The translations under genes were made by a program, and so were the position numbers. Below, piece after piece: positions 35,352-44,098 of a DNA stretch of 64,000 nucleotides. The notes under the pieces are model-generated. The model made no database searches, was not told the origin of the DNA, and was given only the letters and a program-made list of their open reading frames with translations. How positions within the stretch are numbered: position 1 is the first letter of the stretch; each line of letters begins with the position of its first letter. Where the stretch lies: positions 1,922,001 through 1,986,000 of the forward strand of contig NZ_CP109479.1 of assembly GCF_036227485.1 (NCBI RefSeq). Direction: 5' to 3'. The stretch is from Streptomyces sp. NBC_01451. GTDB taxonomy: Bacteria > Actinomycetota > Actinomycetes > Streptomycetales > Streptomycetaceae.

Positions 35352-36008
35352 ATGGCGAAGCAGGAGCGCGCCATCAGGACGCGAAGAGCGATCCTGGAAG
35401 CCGCGGGCGCGGTTTTCGACGAGCACGGCTACACCTCCACCACCATCTCGATGGTGCTGGAGCGGGCCGCGGTCACCAAGGGCGCCCTGTACTTCCACTT
35501 CCCTTCCAAGGAGTCGCTCGCGCAGGCGGTGCTCTCCGAACAGGTGCCGTTCGGCAGTGTGCCGGCGCAGCCCTGCAAGCTGCAGGAGATCATCGACATG
35601 ACGTTCGTGGTCGGCCAGCGGCTGCTGACCAACTCCCTGCTGCGGGGCAGTGTCCGGCTCGCGGTGGACCAGGAGACGCCGAACCACATCGACCACGCGG
35701 AGCCCTTCCGGCAGTGGTCGGAACGCCTGACGTCCCTGATGGAACAGGCGCGGGAGCAGGGCGAGTTGCTGCCCACCGTGGATCCGCCGGAGACGGTGGA
35801 CCTGCTGGTCGGGGGCTTCACCGGCATCCAGCTGATGTCGCGCGCGATGACCGACCGGGCCGATCTCGGCCACCGGCTGTCCGTGCTGTGGGCGCACATC
35901 CTGCCGAGCATCGCGGTGCCGGGACTGCTGCTCGGCCTCGACAGCAGGGCGGACCGCGGTCCCCGGGTCCTGTCCTCCATGGACTCGCTCGGCCTGAAGG
36001 CGTCATGA
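35352..36008 (+). CDS. ScbR/ArpA-like TetR regulator, acidic (receptor-like)
   Basis: A 218-aa TetR-family protein of the butyrolactone-receptor group. The HTH ends in AAVTKGALYFHFPSKESL, and the ligand domain has the conserved Trp in PFRQWSERLTSLMEQAREQG. By my count it has about three more acidic than basic residues, matching true receptors rather than pseudo-receptors. It should repress through ARE sites and be released by the lactone made with the divergent AfsA. No TTA codon was seen. The stop overlaps the next start (ATGA, 36005-36008), coupling it to the oxidoreductase gene. Confidence 0.88.
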   Translation: MAKQERAIRTRRAILEAAGAVFDEHGYTSTTISMVLERAAVTKGALYFHFPSKESLAQAVLSEQVPFGSVPAQPCKLQEIIDMTFVVGQRLLTNSLLRGSVRLAVDQETPNHIDHAEPFRQWSERLTSLMEQAREQGELLPTVDPPETVDLLVGGFTGIQLMSRAMTDRADLGHRLSVLWAHILPSIAVPGLLLGLDSRADRGPRVLSSMDSLGLKAS

Positions 36009-36871
36009 TCCTGCTGACCGGCGCGACCGGCACCATCGGCCGTCTGGTGGCCCGGCGCCTGCCCGCCACCGAGCCGGTACGGCTGCTGGCCCGCGATCCC
36101 GCACGCGCCGCCGCCCTCGCGGGCGCGCACGCCGAGGTGGTGGGCGGCGACTTCGAGGATCCCGCGAGCCTGCGCCGGGCCCTGACCGGCGTACGGTCGG
36201 CGCTGCTCGTCACCGCGAATCCGCTGACCCACGCCCACGACGAGAACTTCCTGGCAGCCGCCCGCGCGGCGGGAGTCGGGCACGCCGTGAAGGTGACGAC
36301 CCTGTCGGTGACCGAACCCGACGCCACCGACCTGGTCACCCAGTGGCAGCGGGAGAACGAGCGGCTGCTGCACGCCTCGGGCCTGTCCTGGACCCTGCTG
36401 CGACCGCGCGCCTTCATGTCCAACACACTGGGCTGGGCCCGTTCGATCCGGGCGGAGGGCGTGGTGCGGAGCGCGAACGGTTCCGTCGCCACCGCGGCGA
36501 TCGACCCGCGGGACATCGCGGATGTGGCGGTACGCGCGCTCACGGATCCGGAGGGGCACGCGGGTCGGGCGTACGCGCTCACCGGGCCCGCGGGGGTCAC
36601 CCCCGTGGAACAGACGGAGATCCTGGGCGAGTTGCTGCAACGGCCCCTGAAGTTCGTGGAACTGACGGATGACCAGGTGCTGCGGGGGCTGATCGCGCGA
36701 TATCCGGAGCCGGTGGCCCACGCCCTCGCGGAGAGTGCCGCGCGGGGGCGGCACGGATCGAAGGGGCAGGCGGAGCCGGCCGTGGCGGAGCTGCTCGGCC
36801 GGTCGGCGCGCGGGTACCGGGAGTGGGCGGCGGAACATCTGGCGGAGTTCGGCGGCCCGGCGGCCGAGTGA
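36005..36871 (+). CDS. NmrA-like NAD(P)-binding oxidoreductase
   Basis: A 288-aa atypical short-chain dehydrogenase. It starts MILLTGATGTIGRLVARRLP with the nucleotide-binding glycine motif and has no Tyr-x3-Lys active site, as in NmrA/HSCARG-type proteins. LLRPRAFMSNTLGWA and AAIDPRDIADVAVRAL are typical of that subfamily. It is translationally coupled to the receptor-like TetR gene. Butyrolactone clusters often contain a reductase for later steps of signal synthesis, so a role in making or remodelling the signal is plausible. A redox-sensing role is the alternative. I see no phosphatase or ScbB-type reductase in the locus. Confidence 0.85.
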   Translation: MILLTGATGTIGRLVARRLPATEPVRLLARDPARAAALAGAHAEVVGGDFEDPASLRRALTGVRSALLVTANPLTHAHDENFLAAARAAGVGHAVKVTTLSVTEPDATDLVTQWQRENERLLHASGLSWTLLRPRAFMSNTLGWARSIRAEGVVRSANGSVATAAIDPRDIADVAVRALTDPEGHAGRAYALTGPAGVTPVEQTEILGELLQRPLKFVELTDDQVLRGLIARYPEPVAHALAESAARGRHGSKGQAEPAVAELLGRSARGYREWAAEHLAEFGGPAAE

Positions 36872-36952
36872 CGAGCGCGGCGGCTCGCGAAGACGACGGC
36901 GGGCCGGCCGGCGTCCATCCACGCCGACCGACCCGCCCGCTTCTGCCACACC

Positions 36953-36972
36953 GTCGGTTCATGTGAACCGAC
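36953..36972. terminator. Inverted repeat after the oxidoreductase gene
   Basis: GTCGGTTCA and TGAACCGAC form perfect 9-bp arms around two bases, about 80 bp after the oxidoreductase stop codon. With the second palindrome at 37027-37043 it probably separates the convergent oxidoreductase and S8 protease genes. Confidence 0.5.
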
Positions 36973-37017
36973 AGGTGGTTCACCCACTCACCCAGTTGGC
37001 CAGTCGGCCACTCACCC

Positions 37018-37082
37018 AGTGGTCCAGTGGTCCACTGGACCACTCGACCACCGGGCCACCGGGCCACCGGGCCACCGGGCCA
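37018..37082. repeat. GGTCCA/GGGCCACC tandem repeats with a 17-bp palindrome
   Basis: A run of short G-G-T/G-C-C-A repeats leads to four copies of CACCGGGC just before the S8 protease stop codon. Within it, 37027-37043 is a perfect palindrome (GTGGTCCA, C, TGGACCAC). It probably ends transcription of the protease gene and may expand or contract by slippage. Confidence 0.6.
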
Positions 37083-37087
37083 CAAGA

Positions 37088-38890
37088 TCAGAACGTGAGC
37101 TTCCAGCTGTTGATCTTGCCCGTGTCCGAGGCCGCCACGTCCTGGACGCGCAGCTTCCAGGTGCCGTTGGCCGTCTCGCTGGAGGCGTCCACCGTGTACG
37201 TGGTGTTCACGTTGTCCGCGGAGTCCGAGGTGCTGGAGGCCTTCAGCGGGTAGGTCGTGCCGTCGGGCGCGACCAGGGTGATGACCAGGTCACCGCGGTA
37301 GGTGTGGGTGATGTCGACGCCGACCTGGAGGGCCGAGGGGGCGTTGCCGGTCCGGCCGGTGACGGCGATCGAGGACTCGACGGCAGCGCCGTTGTCCGAG
37401 ACGGAGACGGCGGTGGTGGAGGAGAAGACGGTCCCCGTCGTGCCGCCTCCGGTGCCACTCACGGCCTGCACGGTCTTGGCCGCGTCGGCGAGGCCCGCTC
37501 CGCAGCCGCCCGAGCAACTGCCCGGCAGGGCACGGGCGTTGTTCTTGATGGCCGTCTCGATCTGGGCCGGGGTGAGCGAGGAGTTCGCCGACTTCATCAG
37601 CGCGACCAGGCCCGCGATGTGCGGGGTGGCCATGCTGGTGCCCTGATAGTAGGCGTACGACTCGGTGGACGGGGTCTTCGCGCCGGAGTTCAGCGTGGAG
37701 AGGATGCCGTTGGCGGTGCCGGTGCTCATCTCGCCACCGGGGGCCGAGATGTCCACGACGGAGCCGTAGTTGGAGTAGGAGGCCCGGGCGCCGGTGCGTC
37801 CGGTCGCGGCGACGGTGATGACGTTGTTGCAGTTCGCCGGGTTGGAGGTGGAGGCGTTCGCGTTCTCGTTGCCGGCCGCGACGACCACCGTGGTGCCACG
37901 GTTCACCGCGCCGGTGATGGCGCTCTGGGTCGCCGCCGAGCAGGCGCCGCCCCCGCCGAGGCTCATGTTGATGACCTTGGCGACGTTGGCGTTGGCCGGG
38001 ACACCGGAGACGGTGCCGCCCGACGCCCAGGTGATGGCGTCGATGATGTCGGAGTCGTAGCCGCCGCACTTGCCGAGCGCGCGGACCGGGGAGATCTTCG
38101 CGTTGTACGCGATGCCCGCGACACCCTTGCTGTTGTTGGCGACGGCGGCGATGGTGCCCGCGACGTGCGTGCCGTGCCAGGAGGAGCTGCTGCCCTCGGT
38201 CTGGTCGCACTCACCGGCGGCGTACCAGTCGCCGGGGTCGGCCGGGTTGCTGTCGCGGCCGTCGCCGTCGACGGAGACCGCGGTGTCGGCGATGAAGTCG
38301 TAGCCGGCGACGATGTTCGCGGCGAGGTCGGAGTGCGTGACATAGCCGGTGTCGATGACGGCGACGGTCACACCGGTGCCGGTCGCGGTGGTCCAGGCGC
38401 CCGGGACACGCATGCCCGCGGTGGACTCGAAGAGGTCCCACTGCTTGGCGTACTCGGTGTCGTTCGGGTCCGCCATCGGCTTGTTGAGGCGGTCCGGCAC
38501 GACGTAGGCGACCTGCGGATCGGCCTTGTACTCGGCGATGACGTCGGCGACGTCCGTCTTGCTGAGCTCCTCGCCGAGGTCGACGAGGGCGGCGCCGGTA
38601 CCCAGGCGGCGCTGGAAGTCCAGACTCTCGCCGGCCTCCTTGCCCTTGGCGGCGGCGTCGGCGTCGGCGGCCTGGTTCGACGTGGCCTCGGCGGCGCCGG
38701 TCTTGTAGCCGACGATGAGCCGCTCTGCCGGGGCGGCGACCGTCTGCGCGGCTGCGTCCAGAGTGGCGCCGGGGGCGACGGGCTCCTGGGCGACGGCGAC
38801 CGAGGTGGTGGCCGCGGCCACCAGGGCGGCGGAGACCGCGGCGACGGATATCAGCTTCCGCCCCGTGGAACGGGTGGGTGAAGTACGCAA
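37088..38890 (-). CDS. Secreted S8 (subtilisin-like) serine protease with C-terminal P-domain
   Basis: A 600-aa exported protease. A signal peptide (about residues 1-34) precedes an I9-type propeptide (about 55-135). The catalytic domain carries Asp in VAVIDTGYVTHSDL, His in WHGTHVAGTIAAVAN and Ser in YQGTSMATPHIAGL, with the oxyanion Asn in VVAAGNENAN. After about residue 480 a proprotein-convertase P/HomoB domain follows (GVDITHTYRGDLVITLVAPD, ending KINSWKLTF). The start is a TTG at 38890 with GAAAGG eight bases upstream. Several Cys pairs in the catalytic domain fit an extracellular enzyme. Such proteases feed the mycelium and process secreted proteins; SSI-type inhibitors may act on them. 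Confidence 0.94.
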   Translation of the reverse strand: MRTSPTRSTGRKLISVAAVSAALVAAATTSVAVAQEPVAPGATLDAAAQTVAAPAERLIVGYKTGAAEATSNQAADADAAAKGKEAGESLDFQRRLGTGAALVDLGEELSKTDVADVIAEYKADPQVAYVVPDRLNKPMADPNDTEYAKQWDLFESTAGMRVPGAWTTATGTGVTVAVIDTGYVTHSDLAANIVAGYDFIADTAVSVDGDGRDSNPADPGDWYAAGECDQTEGSSSSWHGTHVAGTIAAVANNSKGVAGIAYNAKISPVRALGKCGGYDSDIIDAITWASGGTVSGVPANANVAKVINMSLGGGGACSAATQSAITGAVNRGTTVVVAAGNENANASTSNPANCNNVITVAATGRTGARASYSNYGSVVDISAPGGEMSTGTANGILSTLNSGAKTPSTESYAYYQGTSMATPHIAGLVALMKSANSSLTPAQIETAIKNNARALPGSCSGGCGAGLADAAKTVQAVSGTGGGTTGTVFSSTTAVSVSDNGAAVESSIAVTGRTGNAPSALQVGVDITHTYRGDLVITLVAPDGTTYPLKASSTSDSADNVNTTYTVDASSETANGTWKLRVQDVAASDTGKINSWKLTF

Positions 38891-39286
38891 GGGCTTGCCT
38901 TTCGGGGCCGTACTCCGGGCAGCGCGGGCAGCGGGGAGTGGCGGGCGAATCGCTTCTTCGTCGAAGCGGCGGGGGGTGCGGTTCGAAAAGCGGCGCGGCG
39001 GCCGGCCAAGCGCGAGCGGCCCGTTCCGGGGTTACCTGTGGGGCGGCTGTGGTGGAACAGTAGGCAAAGAGCAGGTCATCCGGATACAGGGGAAACCCTC
39101 GATCGGTCCGGATCCATACCCTTGAGCGCCGGAAACCGACCTTGCGCGAAGGCCAGTTGACCGGGTTGGAAGGATTGGGCGGGTTGCGCGGAATTGCCGG
39201 CGCCGCCCGCCGATTGAACGCGGCCCGCCCGCTTCCCGTACTGCCCGAAAGCAGGCCTGTTCCCCCTGGTCGAGGAGACGTCCCGG
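38891..39286. other. Divergent promoter region of the S8 protease and LPMO genes
   Basis: About 400 bases with no gene. It must hold the promoters of two divergently transcribed secreted enzymes. I saw no confident promoter pair, operator palindrome or small gene; frames are Arg/Gly-rich noise. Confidence 0.5.
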
Positions 39287-40276
39287 ATGACCACCCACCG
39301 CCGTACGCTCCCGGCCGCCGCGCTCGCCGGCACCGCCGCCCTCGCGGCGCCGCTGCTGCTCATGCTGTCGGCGGCGGGTCCCGCCCAGGCGCACGGCGCC
39401 CCGACCCAGCCCGTCAGCCGCGCCTACGCCTGCTCCCCCGACGGCGGCAGCCTGGCCGGTACGGCGGCCTGCCGGGCCGCGGTCACCGCGAACGGCGGGG
39501 CACCCTTCACCTTCTGGGACAACCTCCGGGTCGCGAACGTGAACGGCCGGGACCGAGCGGTGATCCCCGACGGCCGACTGTGCAGCGGCGGACTGCGCGA
39601 CTACCGGGGACTCGACCTCGCGCGCTCCGACTGGCCGTCGACCACACTGACGCCGGGCGCGCGGCTGACGATGACGTACCGCTCGACGATCCCGCACACC
39701 GGCACGTTCAAGATGTTCCTGACGAAGCCCGGGTACGACCCGACCGGCCCGCTGAACTGGTCCGACCTGCCGGACCGGCCGTTCGCCGAGGTCAAGGACC
39801 CCGCGATGACGGGCGACGCGTACCGCATCGGGATGACGCTGCCGTCCGACCGGACCGGGCGGCATGTGCTGTACACGATCTGGCAGAACTCCAGCACGCC
39901 GGACACCTACTACTCGTGCTCGGACGTGGTGTTCCCGGAAGAGAAGGGCAGCAAGGGCGGTACGGGCGGCTCCGGCAGCTCCGGCTCCGCCACGCCGACC
40001 GCCGGCGCCCTGCCTGCCGCCCGGTCCGGGGCCGCCGAGCCCACCGCTTCGGCCGACCCGTCCGATCCGGCCGAGCAGCCGGAGCAGGCCGCGGGAACGG
40101 GACGGGCGGCGGAGTCCGCCGACTCCGCCGCCCCACAGGCCGGGAGCACCGTGGCCGGCGCACCGGTGGCATCGGCCACCGACGGAACCGGGTCACGGCA
40201 CCTGGTCGCGGCCGGCGCCGCGGCGGTACTGCTCGCCGTGGTCGCCGCCCTCGCCCTGCGTCTGCGCCGCCGGTGA
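39287..40276 (+). CDS. AA10 lytic polysaccharide monooxygenase with C-terminal membrane anchor
   Basis: A 329-aa secreted copper enzyme. The signal peptide ends at AGPAQA so that His36 becomes the mature N-terminus (HGAPTQPVSRAYAC), the first arm of the histidine brace. The second His lies in STIPHTGTFKMFLTKPG. The AA10 domain ends near residue 222 (TYYSCSDVVFPEEKG). A long Ala/Ser/Glu-rich linker and a hydrophobic helix with a basic end (LVAAGAAAVLLAVVAALALR, then LRRR) follow, so the enzyme is probably tethered to the membrane instead of carrying a carbohydrate-binding module. No LPxTG sorting motif is present. Substrate (chitin or cellulose) cannot be set from sequence. Confidence 0.9.
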   Translation: MTTHRRTLPAAALAGTAALAAPLLLMLSAAGPAQAHGAPTQPVSRAYACSPDGGSLAGTAACRAAVTANGGAPFTFWDNLRVANVNGRDRAVIPDGRLCSGGLRDYRGLDLARSDWPSTTLTPGARLTMTYRSTIPHTGTFKMFLTKPGYDPTGPLNWSDLPDRPFAEVKDPAMTGDAYRIGMTLPSDRTGRHVLYTIWQNSSTPDTYYSCSDVVFPEEKGSKGGTGGSGSSGSATPTAGALPAARSGAAEPTASADPSDPAEQPEQAAGTGRAAESADSAAPQAGSTVAGAPVASATDGTGSRHLVAAGAAAVLLAVVAALALRLRRR

Positions 40277-40309
40277 ACACCGGGGGCGCAGACGTTCATT
40301 GACGGTTCG

Positions 40310-41023
<714 letters not shown>

Positions 41024-41140
41024 TCAGGACACGCGAGAGTTCGCGTGCTGAACGCATGAAGGACGCGGGCATGACGCCGTTTGCCGGCCCGTAACGCCTT
41101 CTCCGTACGTGACGGACCGGCAACGACAACCGGCCGGTGA

Positions 41141-41175
41141 CCGGCAGGAAGGCTTGGAGGGAGGCTTCCTGCCGG
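41141..41175. repeat. Perfect 11-bp hairpin
   Basis: CCGGCAGGAAG and CTTCCTGCCGG flank a 13-nt loop. It lies about 170 bp upstream of the secreted-protein start, not after a gene, so it is not an ordinary terminator. It could terminate or stabilise a small RNA. Confidence 0.7.
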
Positions 41176-41552
41176 ACCGGGCGGGACAGGGCGAACCGGC
41201 GGTGGCCCAGGGGGGAAACGGCCATGCCGGTGCCTCGGAGGCGGACTACGGAATGAACAATGAGTCCGGGAAGAGCGATGACTCGCATCGCTGCGGATCC
41301 GGCGCCACGGATCCGGGGAAACCAGGTCGAGTTCTAGACCTGAGGGACCGTCAACGTCAAGACATCGGACGGAAGTTGATGCTTCCGTCGAACTTCCGGT
41401 CATCTGCTCCCGCGGTGGACGCCTCGACTTCCGTGCGCCTCGTCGACTCCTGCGACACCCCTCCGAGGGCTCTTCGGACCCCCCGAACGACCCCGGATCA
41501 CCCCGTGAAGCCACAGGTGGCGCATAATCCCCACCCTTTTTCCACAACTCTC

Positions 41553-41582
41553 TTGACCCTCGAAAGTAACCACGGGTAACTT
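41553..41582 (+). promoter_or_regulatory. Candidate promoter of the DUF6230-DUF6114 unit
   Basis: TTGACC (41553-41558) and TAACTT (41577-41582) are spaced 18 bp apart in an AT-richer patch. Transcription from here would give a leader of about 145 nt containing a CTTGCAAC/GTTGCGAG hairpin (41617-41640). Match by eye only. Confidence 0.5.
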
Positions 41583-41733
41583 CCTCGGCGGCTACTGGGG
41601 CGTAACCGTGAAAGCCCTTGCAACCGCCGGGAGTTGCGAGGAGACGTACGCCGCAGCCGATGTCCGCGCCAGGACAACGTGCCACACAAGCGTGACCAGC
41701 ATTGACGCAGTTGACTATGTACTGGGAGCAGCC

Positions 41734-42465
41734 ATGGCCTCGTCCTCGGACGCCTCGTCGTCCGCCGGATCCAACCCCGAGCAGCCAGGAAGCGGTATCG
41801 CTTCCGAGGGCGCCGGGGCCACGGGATCCAACAATGTGTCCGAATTCTTCGAAGGCGCCGGGAAGGGCGCCGAACGACGCGGGCGGGTCCGCGCACGCCG
41901 GGCCGCCGTCATGGCGGTGCCGGCCACCCTGGTCGCGGCCACGCTCGCGGTTCTCACCGCACAGGGCGCCCTCGGCGTCCAGTTCGCCATCTCGGGCATG
42001 CCGTTCACGGTCACCGCGACCGAGATGAACGGCACCGGTTTCGAGCAGTTCGGCGGCCTCGACCACATGATCGAGAACAGCCCGAACGAGGGCGACACCG
42101 GCGGCCAGGTCCTGGTCATCACCACCGCGATCAAGAACGCGACGATCACCAAGCTGTGCCAGAGCGTCGACCTCGGCGGCATCAACCTGCTGATCAAGGC
42201 GGGCGGCAACGGCACCCCGGTGTCCGCGACCGACCTGACGCTCGACGGTACCGAGCAGTCGGGCGACGCGTCGTTCACCAACATCGAGATCGGCAACGAC
42301 GCCAGCACGCTCGACAAGGCGGGCGTCAAGGGTCCGGCCGGCGTCTTCAGCCAGCAGGCGGACACCATCCGCATTGCCAACCTGCGGTCGACCAACTACG
42401 CCACCACGGCAGCCGTGTTCAAGCTGCCCGGGCTGAAGCTCAGCTTCAGCGAGTCGGGTTGCTGA
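41734..42465 (+). CDS. DUF6230 family membrane-anchored exported protein
   Basis: A 243-aa protein. Residues 1-55 are a polar Ser/Gly-rich cytoplasmic tail, followed by a basic stretch (RRGRVRARRAA) and a hydrophobic segment (VMAVPATLVAATLAVLTAQG). The outer domain contains FAISGMPFTVTATEMNGTGF and DLGGINLLIKAGGN. This matches the actinobacterial DUF6230 family, once mislabelled cholesterol esterase; no esterase motif is visible. The ATG at 41734 has GGGAG six bases upstream. Its stop overlaps the start of the DUF6114 gene (ATG at 42465), so the pair is translationally coupled and probably works together in the envelope. Confidence 0.85.
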   Translation: MASSSDASSSAGSNPEQPGSGIASEGAGATGSNNVSEFFEGAGKGAERRGRVRARRAAVMAVPATLVAATLAVLTAQGALGVQFAISGMPFTVTATEMNGTGFEQFGGLDHMIENSPNEGDTGGQVLVITTAIKNATITKLCQSVDLGGINLLIKAGGNGTPVSATDLTLDGTEQSGDASFTNIEIGNDASTLDKAGVKGPAGVFSQQADTIRIANLRSTNYATTAAVFKLPGLKLSFSESGC

Positions 42466-43019
42466 TGTTGGGCATCGGCCAACAGGAGGTGGGGCCCGCT
42501 TTCAGAACGTGGCGGGCCCACCGTCCGTTCCTGGGCGGGCTGCTGCTCACCCTGGGCGGGGTGGAGATCCTCGTCACGATGAAGGTCTCCCTGAAGATCG
42601 TCGTGCACCTGGGTATGCAGGGTCTGGCGGGCTTCATGCTGCCGGCCCTGATGGTCGTGTGCGGTCTGCTGATCCTCTTCAACCCCGCGCAACGCCTGTT
42701 CTACTCGATCGTCGGCATCATGCTGACGCTGGGCACCTGGGTGACCTCGAACCTCGGCGGATTCTTCGTGGGGCTCGCACTGGGAGCCGTGGGCAGCTGC
42801 ATGGCCTTCGGCTGGCTTCCCGACCAGGAACCGCGTGTCAGCCGCAGCCAGCGGCGCAAGGACAAGGAGCAACAGGGCAAGGCCGACATGGCGGCCCCGG
42901 ACGCTGCGGGATCCACCGGACCCACGGCGGCGGACGGCGGTCAGGAAGACGGTGACGGCAGCCTGCGCGGCTCGATCCGCTCCTCCACCGCCACATCACC
43001 CTCGCATCTGACGACATAG
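42465..43019 (+). CDS. DUF6114 family integral membrane protein
   Basis: A 184-aa protein with about four transmembrane helices in the first 125 residues (PFLGGLLLTLGGVEILVTM; LAGFMLPALMVVCGLLILF; FYSIVGIMLTLGTWVTSNLG; FFVGLALGAVGSCMAFGWL), then a charged cytoplasmic tail beginning SRSQRRKDKEQQ. It matches DUF6114, which regularly follows DUF6230 in actinobacteria. The start ATG shares its A with the TGA of the preceding gene. The last 79 bases overlap the convergent peptidase E gene. Function unknown. Confidence 0.85.
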   Translation: MLGIGQQEVGPAFRTWRAHRPFLGGLLLTLGGVEILVTMKVSLKIVVHLGMQGLAGFMLPALMVVCGLLILFNPAQRLFYSIVGIMLTLGTWVTSNLGGFFVGLALGAVGSCMAFGWLPDQEPRVSRSQRRKDKEQQGKADMAAPDAAGSTGPTAADGGQEDGDGSLRGSIRSSTATSPSHLTT

Positions 43020-43681
43020 GCACCCCTGCCCGGCAACTCCGCGACTGCCTCGACGAGTTCGGTTCCTCGGTAGACGAGACCGACCCCGTCGTCGGTGCAG
43101 TGCGTGGTGGGCAGGGTGCCGTCGGCGACGAGTCTGTGGACCAGCGGGCGGCGGCCCGCGTCGCTGTCGTAGTGCACGCCGTTGCCGTACGGGAGGAAGC
43201 CCAACGCATCGGTGAGCGGCCTGAGTCCGGGGCCGAAGGAGTCCGTGGTACCGCCCCTGAACCAGCAGAGGGAGCCCGCGCTGACTCCGCTGAGCACCAC
43301 GCCGGCCTCCCAGGCGCGCCGCATGATCCGGTCGAGGCCGTGCACCCGCCACACCGCGAGCAGATTCGCCACCGAGCCGCCCATGACCCAGACGACGTCC
43401 TGTTCGAGCACCGTTCCCTCGACGTCGTCCAGGTTGGGCATGGGGAAGAGATGCAGGGGCGTGAGGTCGAAGCCCGCGACCCGGGCGGCCTCGCCCATGC
43501 GGGCGGTGAAGTGTTCGGCGTCCCCGATGGCCGTACCGACGTACAGGACGCGCGGCCTGCGGCCGTGGGCGCCGGAGAGGTCGACGGCGTGGTGCACCAG
43601 GGCGTCGAACTCCACCATGGTCCGGCCGCCGCTGCGGTGTCCGCCGGAGGTCGCGAGGATGGTCGGTTCGGAAGCGGCCAT
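42941..43681 (-). CDS. Peptidase E-like protein (S51 family)
   Basis: A 246-aa cytoplasmic protein of the S51 / class I glutamine amidotransferase-like fold. It has TILATSGGHRSGG at the start, VVWVMGGSVANLLAVWRVHG, and the nucleophile elbow GVSAGSLCWFRGG carrying the catalytic Ser. The family's later His/Glu elements fall around PTTHCTDDGVGLVYRG. Peptidase E hydrolyses Asp-X dipeptides; cyanophycinases are relatives. The ATG at 43681 is used because family homology begins there. The 3' end overlaps the DUF6114 gene tail to tail by 79 bp. Confidence 0.87.
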   Translation of the reverse strand: MAASEPTILATSGGHRSGGRTMVEFDALVHHAVDLSGAHGRRPRVLYVGTAIGDAEHFTARMGEAARVAGFDLTPLHLFPMPNLDDVEGTVLEQDVVWVMGGSVANLLAVWRVHGLDRIMRRAWEAGVVLSGVSAGSLCWFRGGTTDSFGPGLRPLTDALGFLPYGNGVHYDSDAGRRPLVHRLVADGTLPTTHCTDDGVGLVYRGTELVEAVAELPGRGAYVVRCEGDVAVEERIEPRRLPSPSS

Positions 43682-43691
43682 GCGGATGATC

Positions 43692-44012
43692 TTATCGATC
43701 GGTGACGGGCTCCCGCAGGCCGGCGGCCGACTCGGCGGCAACCGGCTCGGCGACAGTCGTCCCGGCGCCAACGGGCTCGGTCCGGTCGGCGACCGGTTCC
43801 GCTGAGGAACCGCCGCTCACCTGCGAAGATTCCTCCGTCGCCGAGCCGCCCGCCGACCCGTCCTCCTTCAGTGCCCGCGCCTCGCTCTTGAGGATGCGCA
43901 TCGAGCGGCCCAGGGCGCGTGCCGTGTCCGGCAGCTTCTTCGAGCCGAACATCACGATGAACACGATCGCCACCACGAGCAGGTGCCAGGGTTCCAGTCC
44001 GTTCCGGAGCAC
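43692..44012 (-). CDS. tatA: Sec-independent protein translocase TatA
   Basis: A 106-aa protein with the TatA/E layout: MLRNGLEPWHLLVVAIVFIV as the short N-terminal membrane helix, the hinge FGSKKLPD and an amphipathic helix ARALGRSMRILKSEARALK, followed by a Ser/Glu/Ala-rich tail. TatA forms the pore that exports folded proteins with twin-arginine signals. The GTG at 44012 is chosen by family N-terminus; extension upstream gives an unrelated Arg/Cys-rich leader. tatC and tatB are not nearby, so this may be a second tatA copy. It is divergent from the LCP gene. Confidence 0.88.
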   Translation of the reverse strand: MLRNGLEPWHLLVVAIVFIVMFGSKKLPDTARALGRSMRILKSEARALKEDGSAGGSATEESSQVSGGSSAEPVADRTEPVGAGTTVAEPVAAESAAGLREPVTDR

Positions 44013-44098
44013 AACCTCACAGCCCTTTCCTTCGTCACACATAACAGTTGCCACTTTGCGCAACTGTACAACCAGGGTGAGACGTGAGAAGGGCGCCG

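Noticed and set aside
39287..40276. Possible LPxTG sortase signal on the LPMO
   Set aside because: No LPxTG or close variant precedes the C-terminal helix; it looks like a plain membrane anchor.
41109..41579. 156-codon plus-strand frame in the DUF6230 upstream region
   Set aside because: Composition is irregular, there is no family match, the frame spans several hairpins and the start has no clear ribosome binding site.
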